Assembly: GCF_010183535.1 (NCBI RefSeq)
Contig: NC_071330.1
Span: 4,631,717 to 4,695,716, forward strand
DNA length: 64,000 nucleotides
Direction: 5' to 3'
From: Caenorhabditis remanei
Lineage: Eukaryota; Nematoda; Chromadorea; Rhabditida; Rhabditidae
Shown: positions 53,801-64,000 of the stretch, piece by piece
Numbering within the stretch: position 1 is the stretch's first letter
Layout of the letters: each line of letters opens with the position of its first letter
Made by a program: the position numbers and the translations under genes
The notes under the pieces: model-generated
What the model saw: only the letters and a program-made list of their open reading frames with translations
Databases searched by the model: none
Told to the model about the DNA's origin: nothing

Positions 53801-56800
53801 GTCCTGTTTTTAGGCATTTCAATTATAATTTTATTGATTTCTAACCCGGTAGGATTCAAACCCGCGTCTACTGAAGTAAACCTCAGCCCGGATAAGTATA
53901 GACTATTACAGCGCCATGCTCGATCAGTCTAACCGGAACCGACACAGATAAGAATGGTTGGGGAAGTTAATTTCATTAAAAAATACCCAGTTTTTAAGAA
54001 TTTCAATCATAATTTTAATGATCTCTAGATTAAAAAATGTCCTGTTTTTAGGCATTTCAATTATAATTTTATTGATTTCTAACCCGGGAGGATTCAAACC
54101 CGCGTCTACTGAAGTAAACCTCAGCCCGGATAAGTATAGACTATTACAGCGCCATGCTCGATCAGTCTAACCGGAACCGACACAGATAAGAATGGTTGGG
54201 GAAGTTAATTTCATTAAAAAATACCCAGTTTTTAAGAATTTCAATCATAATTTTAATGATCTCTAGATTAAAAAATGTCCTGTTTTTAGGCATTTCAATT
54301 ATAATTTTATTGATTTCTAACCCGGGAGGATTCAAACCCGCGTCTACTGAAGTAAACCTCAGCCCGGATAAGTATAGACTATTACAGCGCCATGCTCGAT
54401 CAGTCTAACCGGAACCGACACAGATAAGAATGGTTGGGGAAGTTAATTTCATTAAAAAATACCCAGTTTTTAAGAATTTCAATCATAATCATATTGATCT
54501 CTAGATTAAAAAAATGTCCAGTTGTTAAGAATTTCAATCATAATTTTATTGATTTCTAACCCGGGAGGATTCAAACCCGCGTCTACTGAAGTAAACCTCA
54601 GCCCGGATAAGTATAGACTATTACAGCGCCATGCTCGATCAGTCTAACCGGAACCGACACAGATAAGAATGGTTGGGGAAGTTAATTTCATTAAAAAATA
54701 CCCAGTTTTTAAGAATTTCAATCATAATCATATTGATCTCTAGATTAAAAAAATGTCCAGTTGTTAAGAATTTCAATCATAATTTTAATGATCTCTAGAT
54801 TAAAAAAATGTCCTGTTTTTAGGCATTTCAATTATAATTTTATTGATTTCTAACCCGGGAGGATTCAAACCCGCGTCTACTGAAGTAAACCTCAGCCCGG
54901 ATAAGTATAGACTATTACAGCGCCATGCTCGATCAGTCTAACCGGAACCGACACAGATAAGAATGGTTGGGGAAGTTAATTTCATTAAAAAATGTCCAGT
55001 TTTTAAGAATTTCAATCATAATCATATTGATCTCTAGATTAAAAAAAATGTCCAGTTGTTAAGAATTTCAATCATAATTTTAATGATCTCTAGATTAAAA
55101 AATGTCCTGTTTTTAGGCATTTCAATTATAATTTTATTGATTTCTAACCCGGGAGGATTCAAACCCGCGTCTACTGAAGTAAACCTCAACCCAGATAAGT
55201 ATAGACTATTACAGCGCCATGCTCGATCAGTCTAACCGGAACCGACACAGATAAGAATGGTTGGGGAAGTTAATTTCATTAAAAAATACCCAGTTTTTAA
55301 GAATTTCAATCATAATTTTAATGATCTCTAGATTAAAAAATGTCCTGTTTTTAGGCATTTCAATTATAATTTTATTGATTTCTAACCCGGGAGGATTCAA
55401 ACCCGCGTCTACTGAAGTAAACCTCAGCCCGGATAAGTATAGACTATTACAGCGCCATGCTCGATCAGTCTAACCGGAACCGACACAGATAAGAATGGTT
55501 GGGGAAGTTAATTTCATTAAAAAATACCCAGTTTTTAAGAATTTCAATCATAATCATATTGATCTCTAGATTAAAAAAATGTCCAGTTTTTAAGAATTTC
55601 AATCATAATCATATTGATCTCTAGATTAAAAAAATGTCCAGTTGTTAAGAATTTCAATCATAATTTTAATGATCTCTAGATTAAAAAATGTCCTGTTTTT
55701 AGGAATTTCAATTATAATTTTATTGATCTCTAGATTAAAAAATGTCCAGTTTTTAGGCATTTCAATCATAATTTTAATGATCTCTAGATTAAAAAATGTC
55801 CAGTTTTTAGGCATTTCAATCATAATTTTAATGATCTCTAGATTAAAAAATGTCCAGTTTTTAGGCATTTCAATCATCATTTTAATGATCTCTAGATTAA
55901 AAAAATGTCCAGTTTTTAAGAATTTCAATCATCATTTTAATGATCTCTAGATTAAAAAAATGTCCAGTTTTTAGGCATTTCAATCATAATTTTAATGATC
56001 TCTAGATTAAAAAAATGTCCAGTTTTTAAGAATTTCAATCATCATTTTAATGATCTCTAGATTAAAAAAATGTCCAGTTTTTAAGAATTTCAATCATAAT
56101 TTTATTGATCTCTAGATTAAAAAATGTCCAGTTTTTAGGCATTTCAATCATAATTTTATTGATCTCTAGATTAAAAAATGTCCAGTTTTTAGGCATTTCA
56201 ATCATAATTTTAATGATCTCTAGATTAAAAAAATGTCCAGTTTTTAGGCATTTCAATCATCATTTTAATGATCTCTAGATTAAAAAATGTCCAGTTTTTA
56301 GGCATTTCAATCATAATTTTAATGATCTCTAGATTAAAAAAATGTCCAGTTTTTAAGAATTTCAATCATCATTTTAATGATCTCTAGATTAAAAAAATGT
56401 CCAGTTTTTAGGCATTTCAATCATAATTTTAATGATCTCTAGATTAAAAAATGTCCAGTTTTTTAGGAATTTCAATTATAATTTTATTGATTTCTAACCC
56501 GGGAGGATTCAACCCCGCGTCTACTGAAGTAAACCTCAGCCCGGATAAGTATAGACTATTACAGCGCCATGCTCGATCAGTCTAACCGGAACCGACACAG
56601 ATAAGAATGGTTGGGGAAGTTAATTTCATTAAAAAATACCCAGTTTTTAAGAATTTCAATCATAATCATATTGATCTCTAGATTAAAAAAATGTCCAGTT
56701 TTTAAGAATTTCAATCATAATTTTAATGATCTCTAGATTAAAAAAATGTCCTGTTTTTAGGAATTTCAATTATAATTTTATTGATTTCTAACCCGGGAGG

Positions 56801-57739
56801 ATTCAACCCCGCGTCTACTGAAGTAAACCTCAGCCCGGATAAGTATAGACTATTACAGCGCCATGCTCGATCAGTCTAACCGGAACCGACACAGATAAGA
56901 ATGGTTGGGGAAGTTAATTTCATTAAAAAATACCCAGTTTTTAAGAATTTCAATCATAATTTTAATGATCTCTAGATTAAAAAAATGTCCAGTTTTTAAG
57001 AATTTCAATCATAATTTTAATGATCTCTAGATTAAAAAATGTCCTGTTTTTAGGCATTTCAATTATAATTTTATTGATTTCTAACCCGGGAGGATTCAAA
57101 CCCGCGTCTACTGAAGTAAACCTCAGCCCGGATAAGTATAGACTATTACAGCGCCATGCTCGATCAGTCTAACCGGAACCGACACAGATAAGAATGGTTG
57201 GGGAAGTTAATTTCATTAAAAAATACCCAGTTTTTAAGAATTTCAATCATAATTTTAATGATCTCTAGATTAAAAAAATGTCCTATTTTTAGGCATTTCA
57301 ATTATAATTTTATTGATTTCTAACCCGGGAGGATTCAAACCCGCGTCTACTGAAGTAAACCTCAGCCCGGATAAGTATAGACTATTACAGCGCCATGCTC
57401 GATCAGTCTAACCGGAACCGACACAGATAAGAATGGTTGGGGAAGTTAATTTCATTAAAAAATACCCAGTTTTTAAGAATTTCAATCATAATTTTAATGA
57501 TCTCTAGATTAAAAAAATGTCCAGTTTTTAAGAATTTCAATCATAATTTTAATGATCTCTAGATTAAAAAATGTCCTGTTTTTAGGCATTTCAATTATAA
57601 TTTTATTGATTTCTAACCCGGGAGGATTCAAACCCGTGTCTACTGAAGTAAACCTCAGCCCGGATAAGTATAGACTATTACAGCGCCATGCTCGATCAGT
57701 CTAACCGGAACCGACACAGATAAGAATGGTTGGGGAAGT
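47830..57739. repeat. Higher-order satellite with tRNA-like cassettes
   Basis: A 9.9-kb array of two interleaved parts. Monomer: about 55-56 bp, AT-rich, containing TGTCCAGTTTTTAAGAATTT and TAATGATCTCTAGATTAAAA. Cassette: about 150 bp, from TTTCTAACCCGGGAGGATTC to GGTTGGGGAAGTTAATTTC. I count 31 cassettes, at 47921, 48436, 48951, 49245, 49539, 49833, 50073, 50367, 50661, 50955, 51250, 51544, 51839, 52133, 52428, 52723, 52961, 53256, 53550, 53844, 54082, 54320, 54559, 54853, 55147, 55385, 56497, 56791, 57084, 57323 and 57616. Spacing is mostly 293-295 or 238-240 bp, differing by one monomer. A cassette-free block of monomers fills 55,530-56,490. The repeated short open frames are by-products. 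Confidence 0.95.
49245..49348 (-). other. Representative tRNA-like cassette core
   Basis: On the minus strand the cassette reads like a degenerate class II tRNA. TGATCGAGCATGGCGCTG resembles a Leu/Ser-type D arm and A box. A possible anticodon arm follows with loop TCTATAC (TAT in the anticodon position, but C instead of U at 33). CTGAGGTTTACTTCAG is a long variable-arm hairpin. GCGGG/CCTCC with loop TTTGAAT is a T arm, and GGTTTGAATCC matches a B box with one change. The acceptor stem does not close, so it is tRNA-derived or tRNA-like rather than a clear tRNA gene. Confidence 0.5.
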
Positions 57740-57787
57740 CAAAGTGAAAAGCGATAAAGTATCTCGATTCTGGGGTTTATAACTTAC

Positions 57788-57913
57788 CTGTATAAAATTG
57801 ATCGTCATTTGATTCGTCTCGATCCATCGTTTTCTTGTCCACCGTTTGTTGCACTCCACCGTTCCTCATCTATCACGACTGTTGGTTTGCTCTTCATGCG
57901 CTGTGCTTCAACA
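57788..57913 (-). other. Possible first coding exon next to the satellite
   Basis: On the minus strand, TTTTTCAG is followed by a 126-bp segment ending CAG|GTAAGT. The last ATG (57,827) gives MDRDESNDDQFYT before the donor. If real, the intron would run into the satellite and the next exon would lie more than 10 kb away; none was found. Low support. Confidence 0.2.
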
Positions 57914-59259
57914 CTGAAAAAGAATATATTAATTCATAAACGTACTGAGAAAATAGGGTATATAAGTACGAGATAAATCATGGTTATGTGGATATCTCAA
58001 AGATGGCCAGAAAAGAGAAGATAGAAGAGTCACCATCCAGTACGGGGAGATGGTGGACGACTGAGCCAAGATGATGAGATGAGGAGACTGGGGGCGGAGT
58101 CTAGTAGGAAACAGCCATCTGTTGGTCTAATTGGATAGGCCGTAAACAAGTGATTTCCCATGGAGATAAGTGAGCAGGTGGTTTTTGTTAACAGTAATGA
58201 GACAATAGGCAAGTGACTATCTATTTTATGTTGTCTTGGGAAAGGGCATGAAAAAAGGAGGAAGAGGTTGATGAGGTCAAACAAAAACGTGAATATTCAA
58301 ACGAAAGTGAATTTGGGTGACAGGAGACGATAGTCATCTGGGGGGAAGGACAGGTGGGCCCTCTTATCCTACCGTTCAAGGTTCCAAGTTTCCCCCAAAT
58401 TCATCCGTTCGAACCGATTTCCCAAGGAGATAAGGAGGCAGATTGAGGCGCACCAACTACTCTGAACTGAGAATCTCTGCGTGATTTGCTCGGACCACAA
58501 AGAAGGAGATGAGAATGAGTAGAATGATGAGCTGACTGAGTCAGTGGGGTCAATCGGAATGGAAGAAGGAGGAATCGGAAACGCGCGAGAGGCGAATGAC
58601 ATTAAATTGGAAGAGCCGTATGAGGCCTAGATAGCACTTATCTCTATTTTTTATCTATAAGAATAAAATGAATGACTATTTTGATATAACTAATGTTTGC
58701 AATCAAATTGGTGTTTTGGTCACTGGTTCCAGTTTACATTTATTTTAAATAGATGCGAATCGTTTAGAAACGCTAGTGCACACTTTTCCTTCTACCGTAG
58801 GACGGAGCAAGTTTCTTGCTCTATTTCTGCTCAAACTTGGCTTTAAAAATGTTTTTCTTAGTTTCAATAAAAATTTTAATCAGTTTTCTATTAAAAAAAT
58901 CACTTAAATCACAGCGGAAAACACCGAAAACAAGGCAAACATTCAAAACCACGCAACAACGACACTCCGAAATTCCGCACCGCGCCTTCTTTAGCGGGCA
59001 AAGTCGTGTTTCAGATTCTTGCTCACTTTCTCCCAAAATTTCAGATTTCGATGGATTTTTCGCGTTTTTTGTTGTTTTTCAGATAAAATTCGACGATTAA
59101 AAAAAATAATAAATGCTGTCGCATATAAAAATCACACAGTTTTCCTGAAAAACTTCAAAATTTTTGGGGAAAACTCAAAAACCTTTGAAAAAAAAATGAA
59201 ACATCGCCCATAAATTCAAAGTCAATCTCGCCCCTTTTTCGAATGTCTCACTTTTTCAG
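57914..59259. other. Gene-free interval 57.9-59.26 kb
   Basis: Two related segments, TTCCCATGGAGATAAGTGAG (58,155) and TTCCCAAGGAGATAAGGAGG (58,418), suggest an old duplication of about 260 bp. The two open frames over them (minus strand) overlap this repeat and are not convincing. The last 400 bp is AT-rich upstream sequence of the next gene. Confidence 0.4.
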
Positions 59260-60566
59260 ATGTCCTCTATAAATAAGAGAGATGAACCCTCAAAGACCGT
59301 ACGACCTGCACTCCCGTCTGGGCGGTTCTTGCGTTTCAGCGATGCACCAGAAAATAGTTTGGTAAGGATCACAAGTTTTCTATATTATTAATATTTGTTT
59401 CTTTTCAGGCAGATGGTATGGAACGCGCGAAACCGAAGTATTCTGCACGCGCGGTGCATATTGAAGCAGCAACACCACTTCCATGGGAGAATCTGGGGAG
59501 AAATTTATTCAGAAAATCGATTGCATCGACTCGCAACCGAACACCTCCGAAACTTCCGCCTTGTAAACTTCCGCGAGTTTTGACTCCTACTCGCCGTGTT
59601 CCATCACTTCGTGCGGGACTGACTGTCAAAAAGACGGAAATTTCTAGTCAAGGGAAACCGTCTGCTAAGAGAAGACTCCGAGTCGTTTCTCCAAGCGATT
59701 CGAGTGATTCGGAAGGTGGTTCTTCTAGCCCGATCAGAAATTCTTCTGGGAAATTCCTCGAGAAATCATGGGAGCGCAAACCGAGTTTCCAATGCTCGAT
59801 ATCTCCAATTAGACGTCGGAAACGAACCAGATCTCTTCGTTCTTTTGAATTCGAGTCAAAACGGAATGAGCCATCTACATTCGGAGTTCATGAAAGATTT
59901 TTGGAATCGATTCCACAATCTGCCGATACGGATACTACAAATCGATTGCGCGAATCGACGCCGAAATTTTCTGGATATCGAACTCCGCGTCTGGAAGAGT
60001 TTTCATACGAGCAGCCATTGAGATCGCCATCGCACAGATTCTACGGAAATATCGAAGTGGTTCGCACGCCGGAAACTAGCGGAGAATCTTCTGGAACCCT
60101 TAAACATCCAGAATCTAATTTTGTTTCATCTGAACCACTGGAATCGTCGACCACTGAAGTTGCAATTGAGCAATCCCAAAAATCGCTACGCGAACATAGA
60201 CTCAGTGATATGTCATCTGGATTCTTCGAAATGTCTGCAAACGATTCTGATAACCAGTCATCGCCGGGTACACGAGAGAATAATGAGCGCCAAGAGCCAA
60301 TACCGGAGTTTGTCGAGCCAGCGACCGTCAAGTCTGAGCCAGTTGAAGAAGAAGATAATCAAGAAGTTCAAGAGGAGACGGTAAGAAAGTATAAAATTAT
60401 AATCAAAACTTGAAATTTAATAACTTTTCAGACCACTACACAAAATTCTCTCTCCAACTGCAAAATCTTTACTTCCGAAGTTTTCTATGCCACCATCACG
60501 AATTGCAATATCGAAAGATCCACTCTTGTCGGCTGCAAAATTTTCGATGAGCCATGTCCACCATAG
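59260..60566 (+). CDS. Disordered Ser/Arg-rich protein with pentapeptide-like C-terminus
   Basis: Exons 59260-59361, 59409-60380 and 60432-60566 give about 402 residues. The ATG abuts TTTTTCAG, so it is probably trans-spliced. The first ~170 residues are basic and Pro/Arg-rich (TRNRTPPKLPPCKLPRVLT; SAKRRLRVVSPSDSSDSEGG). The middle is Ser/Glu-rich with many SP/TP sites, and the end is acidic (VEEEDNQEVQEE). The last exon switches to NCKIFTSEVFYATITNCNIE then RSTLVGCKIF, which has the five-residue periodicity of pentapeptide repeats. Composition suggests a phosphorylated nuclear or chromosome protein, but no family is recognised. Confidence 0.7.
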
Positions 60567-61487
60567 AATAGTATCTTAAATCATTTTTTCTTCACTATTA
60601 GCTCATCACAGTTCTTACAACTGCGCTCCACCGAAATGCCCTTGAAAAATGCCTCTTTTCTCTGAGTCTCTCAATTTCGCACTCAATTTTCTTCGGTTTC
60701 GCAAGAACGCGGTTGTAAGAAGCGTTTCGTGCTTATAGATTCTGTCATTCTTCCTGTAATTTTCTCATTTAGTCCGCTAAACTTGCATTAGTACGAAAGA
60801 TAATCGGCAAGTGCGCCCCATCGATGACAAGAATCTAAATCTGAAACCTTTTTCACCCCACTTCGTCGTTGTCTTCATTTTCAGTGCTATTTCAGTTCTT
60901 TTTGCAAATTTCATTCCTATGTTCCGTTTGTGCGGATAACTCAGATACCCTTTTTATAGTTCCCCAGTGTAGCACAAAATTTCAGTGTAATTCTTCATTG
61001 TAGGTTTAATTTCTTTCAAAATTCTCATCTGCCCCATCACTTTTGTTTTATATGTTGTAGTTTTAATGAACTCATGCTCGTTTTAATAGTATATTTGATT
61101 CTCATCTTTATCTCGGTTGTTAACCGCCGTTTCCTACTTTTTTGACTGTTTGTTCATGTCCTTTACCTAGTTTCAGCCTTTTCTTCAGTGACACAACTGC
61201 AATAATCGCGCTGAAACTGCCCGTTATCGTCTACTCTCTCTCTCCATTTCAAGAATTCTACAACTTGCCTCGAAAACTGGAATTCGAACAAAAATGCTCG
61301 AATTAAAAAAAAATTCGGTAAGGATCCAATAAATACTCCCTCGTTTCTCCTATAAATGTTTTTTTTTCAGTTATCAATAAGAAGGACGTCTTGCAACTGC
61401 GCTCTATCGAAATCTTAACCATAGTGGATAGCTACTCAAAGATAGCGATGTCAATGTTCATGCTGAAATTTTTGATGTGATAATGGT
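60567..61487. other. Gene-free interval with dispersed GCGCTC motif copies
   Basis: Contains ACAACTGCGCTCCACCGAAA (60,618-60,637), GGCAAGTGCGCCCCATCGAT (60,806-60,825) and TTGCAACTGCGCTCTATCGA (61,391-61,410). No gene seen. Several T-rich runs and a CTCTCTCTCTCC tract are present. Confidence 0.45.
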
Positions 61488-61615
61488 GAGCAATCCGTAC
61501 GACTGCCTCACCACCAACTGGAACCACTGATTACACGCCGCACACACAACACCGTGCCCGTTTCTTGGTGTTCAACAAGTGCTTTCTTCATTGCGCACTC
61601 AAAAGATGGTTGACT
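61488..61615 (+). repeat. Diverged repeat shared with 63.79-63.94 kb
   Basis: ACGACTGCCTCACCACCAAC, then ACACACAACACCGTGCCC-type sequence, then CAACAAGTGCTTTCTTCATT and CTCAAAAGATGGTTGACTCC match the segment at 63,787-63,935. The copy is degraded. Confidence 0.65.
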
Positions 61616-63079
61616 CCTTCCGTCGTCTCTCACAACACCAACTCGTCGCCGGACAATCAAGATCGTGTCAACGACACCACGAATACCAACTTCGCTTACA
61701 GTAGCTCCTCCTTTCGTAAGCGATCTATGGTAATGGATGAGAAGAGAAAGCTGTCGACCAAGCCAAGTACCAGTCAACTGAACGCCAACTCCAAACTTCC
61801 GACTTCCGAATAAGGAATTTTCCTTCCATGCAATTCCGGTAAGCTGTGTTATGAGCATGCGGCCAATTTTATCGACTTTTCTTATACTCACTGTTTACAG
61901 ATTACCGAACGTTCTGATTCGGGCAGTTCTCTTCCAATATGACACTCGATTCAAAATCGCCATGGCTCAATCCGTCTAAGCGCGTTTTCGACGAATTAAA
62001 TCAATCTACTCGTTAAAATGGATCAATGGAAACAGGCGAAACACGTGAAAGTCATTGGTTTTGACCTACGGATTGAGTATTTCTTCCATTTCTCTACTTT
62101 CGAAGTCAATCCCTATGAATGCACAATTTCTTGGTAAATACTGTTTGTCATCACGTTTTAAACTGTGTTGTTTGCAGGTTTTTTAATGAAATTCCGTACT
62201 AAAAAGTTGTCAACTACAAAAATGAAGATCCAAGCCTACTCAACTCGACGCCAGCTCATTCAGAATCGACAATCAGTGACACCGTGGCAGATTCTCTAAT
62301 ATCATCACCTTCCGGTCCTTCTCCGGGCGCTCTGTGTTCTTTCTCTTCTTCTTCTTCTTCACCATCCTTACTTATTATCAGTTCTCCTGCTCTTTTTTTC
62401 CACTTTTCATCTTCTTGAATTGTTTTTTGTGAATTCCCTAGTATTTCATCCATAGGCGCGTTAGTTTACCGGATTCCTCACTCCCAGAGCGCTCTTAATC
62501 ATGTCTGGCAACGTTATGCAGCTTTATGAAGTAGCCTAGATTCAAAAATCATTATGGTACTTCGTGATAGTTCATGTTCACAACAATTCCTAGGCAACAA
62601 CCAATTCTCTGTCGGATATACTAGGTTTCCGGTACAATACTTCGATTGTTGCATCAGTTTTCATATTTTACTTTACATTTTCAGTTTCGGTGGAGCGCAG
62701 TTGTAAGAATTATGTAGTATTATCACGTTCACAAACACAGTGATGTTTCAAGCGCATGGAATTCGTTCGGATGGATCTCGTAGTTGAAAACACGAATACT
62801 ATTGTGACAAGCTGTCCGTCAACAATATGGAAAAGATGGTCGATGGTTCGATTCCCACATATGGCAACAGGAAAAAAAAATTTTCCACTTGCTTACAACT
62901 TTTCGTGCGAAAACATCACATGATTCGTGGCACAAGCTCACACAATCCAATTTTCACTCTACGGACGACACACTTTCTGCATTTCCATGCTTTCTTCAGG
63001 TATGTTTATTACTGATAATATAACTCGTTACAGAGCTGACAATAAAATGGCGAAACGTTGCTTAACTTGCCAGATCTTG
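61616..63079. other. Gene-poor interval 61.6-63.1 kb
   Basis: Holds a short CTTCCGACTTCCG piece (61,797), a fragment of the TACAGTACC-type MITE (AAAAAGTTGTCAACTACAAA at 62,201-62,220) and an inverted GCGCTC motif (TTTCGGTGGAGCGCAGTTGT at 62,685-62,704). It also has a Glu-rich minus-strand frame at 62,256-62,453 that could be an exon (MDEILGNSQKTIQEDEKWKK at its start) but has no supporting splice sites. Confidence 0.4.
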
Positions 63080-63472
63080 AAGGAGGACTGCGCAATTTGA
63101 ATAGAAACTGTTTTTACATGAATCGACGCAGATTTAAGGCTAGACAATAAAATTCTCTTGAAGGTAGGTCAGGAAATTTGATTCAAGAAAGTTATGAGCT
63201 GTCAAAGTTGTCAAATCGCACCTTCATGGTACACTTTTCCGTTGAATTTTTCATGGAATTTGTTCATGGTGAACGTGAAATATGTAATAAAGTTCTTATA
63301 AAAATTCAATGGAAAAGTGTACCATGAAGGTGCGATTTGACAACTTTGACCGCTCATAACTTCCTTTAATCAAGTTTCCTGACTTATGTTCAAAAGAATT
63401 TTATTGTCTAGCCTTAAATCTGCGTCGACTCATGTAAAAAATATTTTGAATTCAAATAGCGCAGTCCCCCTT
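63080..63472. mobile_element. Fold-back MITE, ~393 bp
   Basis: The left end AAGGAGGACTGCGCAATTTG is inverted as CAAATAGCGCAGTCCCCCTT. The inner arms TTTAAGGCTAGACAATAAAA / TTTTATTGTCTAGCCTTAAA and TTGTCAAATCGCACCTTCAT / ATGAAGGTGCGATTTGACAA pair almost perfectly. Non-coding. Confidence 0.85.
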
Positions 63473-63786
63473 TAATTATTGACACGTGAACAGTGAACTT
63501 CCACATTAAAACAGCAAACAGTAATTCATTTTCGACGTACTCTTCGAAGTTTGAACGTGACCTTTCGATAACTATCTGCCCTACATTCCCTGCATATAAA
63601 TATACGTAATTTTAAAGAAATTTCAGTGTCTAAATGATTCTTCACTTTTTTCGCCGCACGACTGTATGAAGGAAACTCTCGCGTCGTGGATTATTCACGA
63701 GCTTCTGATCTCAAGATTGTCGTTTTTTAATATCGGTAATGCGCCTATCCACAAGGGGTAACACAATAAGTGGAAAACCTGAATAT

Positions 63787-63954
63787 ACGACTGCCTCTCC
63801 ACCAACTGGAACTACAGAAGATAATTCTATACACACGACTGCCTCTCCACCAACTAGAACCACTGAAAAGTCGCCACACACAACACTTTCTTGTTCTTCA
63901 ACGAGTGCTTTTTTTCATGCACACTCAAAAGATGGCCGACTCCCTGAGAAATGA
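63787..63954 (+). repeat. Thr/Pro-rich tandem repeat segment
   Basis: Two ~51-bp units with ACGACTGCCTCTCCACCAAC, followed by sequence shared with 61,488-61,615. The plus frame would encode TTASPPTGTTEDNS-like mucin-type units, but there is no gene context and the other copy is frame-broken, so it is treated as repeat. Confidence 0.5.
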
Positions 63955-64000
63955 AATTTCAGTGCGACAAAGAATCCTCGAACCTTGGAGCACAATCGCT

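Noticed and set aside
52837..55473. Identical 70-codon frames (MGKLISLKNTQF start) repeated in the satellite
   Set aside because: They arise from the cassette/monomer junction and follow repeat copy number; no gene context.
55626..56256. Minus-strand frames with repeated KNWTFFNLEI units
   Set aside because: Translation of the 55-56-bp monomers when their length keeps frame; a repeat by-product.
47830..57739. CRISPR-like array suggested by regular repeats and spacing
   Set aside because: The spacers are themselves tandem copies of one monomer, the context is a nematode genome, and no cas genes exist; it is a satellite.
58030..58602. Two minus-strand frames of about 80 codons
   Set aside because: Both cover the same duplicated segment, lack splice sites and show no protein-like pattern.

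Overview
The window is nematode nuclear DNA, most likely from a Caenorhabditis species. The signs are very short introns (about 40-60 bp) with TTTCAG-type acceptors, acceptors sitting just upstream of start codons as in spliced-leader trans-splicing, a recognisable anillin gene (ani-1 type), and many MITEs with TACAGTA-type ends. The species cannot be fixed from sequence alone. Everything below was read by eye; nothing was searched.

Layout. (1) 1-15,401: a protein-primed family B DNA polymerase (pPolB) element related to Polinton/Maverick polymerases. Its left 11.2 kb is a giant palindrome: 1-5,425 is repeated in inverted orientation at 5,779-11,202 around an asymmetric GC-rich core. The right arm continues into a complete 15-exon polymerase gene (about 1,461 codons) and a divergent small gene B (14,809-15,401). 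Gene B is a paralogue of gene A, found next to the palindrome centre in both arms. No integrase, capsid, protease or packaging ATPase is visible. (2) 15.4-20.8 kb: a small unknown gene, a nested cluster of MITEs and the N-terminal part of an acyl/acetyl-CoA synthetase-like gene. (3) 21.1-30.1 kb: anillin and an unknown multi-pass membrane protein gene, both on the minus strand. (4) 31-47 kb: three paralogous small membrane-protein genes with conserved introns. Among them lie a young Ty3/gypsy LTR retrotransposon (32,736-37,529, identical-looking LTRs, 5-bp target duplication), a 1.6-kb non-coding LTR element, several MITEs, and extra copies of the family's promoter/first-exon module. (5) 47.8-57.7 kb: a 9.9-kb higher-order satellite in which a 55-56-bp AT-rich monomer alternates with 31 copies of a tRNA-like cassette. 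(6) 58-64 kb: a disordered Ser/Arg-rich protein gene with a pentapeptide-like C-terminal exon, then gene-poor repeat-rich sequence.

The host genes (anillin in cytokinesis, an acyl-CoA synthetase fragment, small membrane proteins) show no common pathway. The unusual content is the mobile and repetitive DNA: a minimal polymerase element fused head to head, and a satellite that carries a tRNA-like unit in nearly every higher-order repeat.
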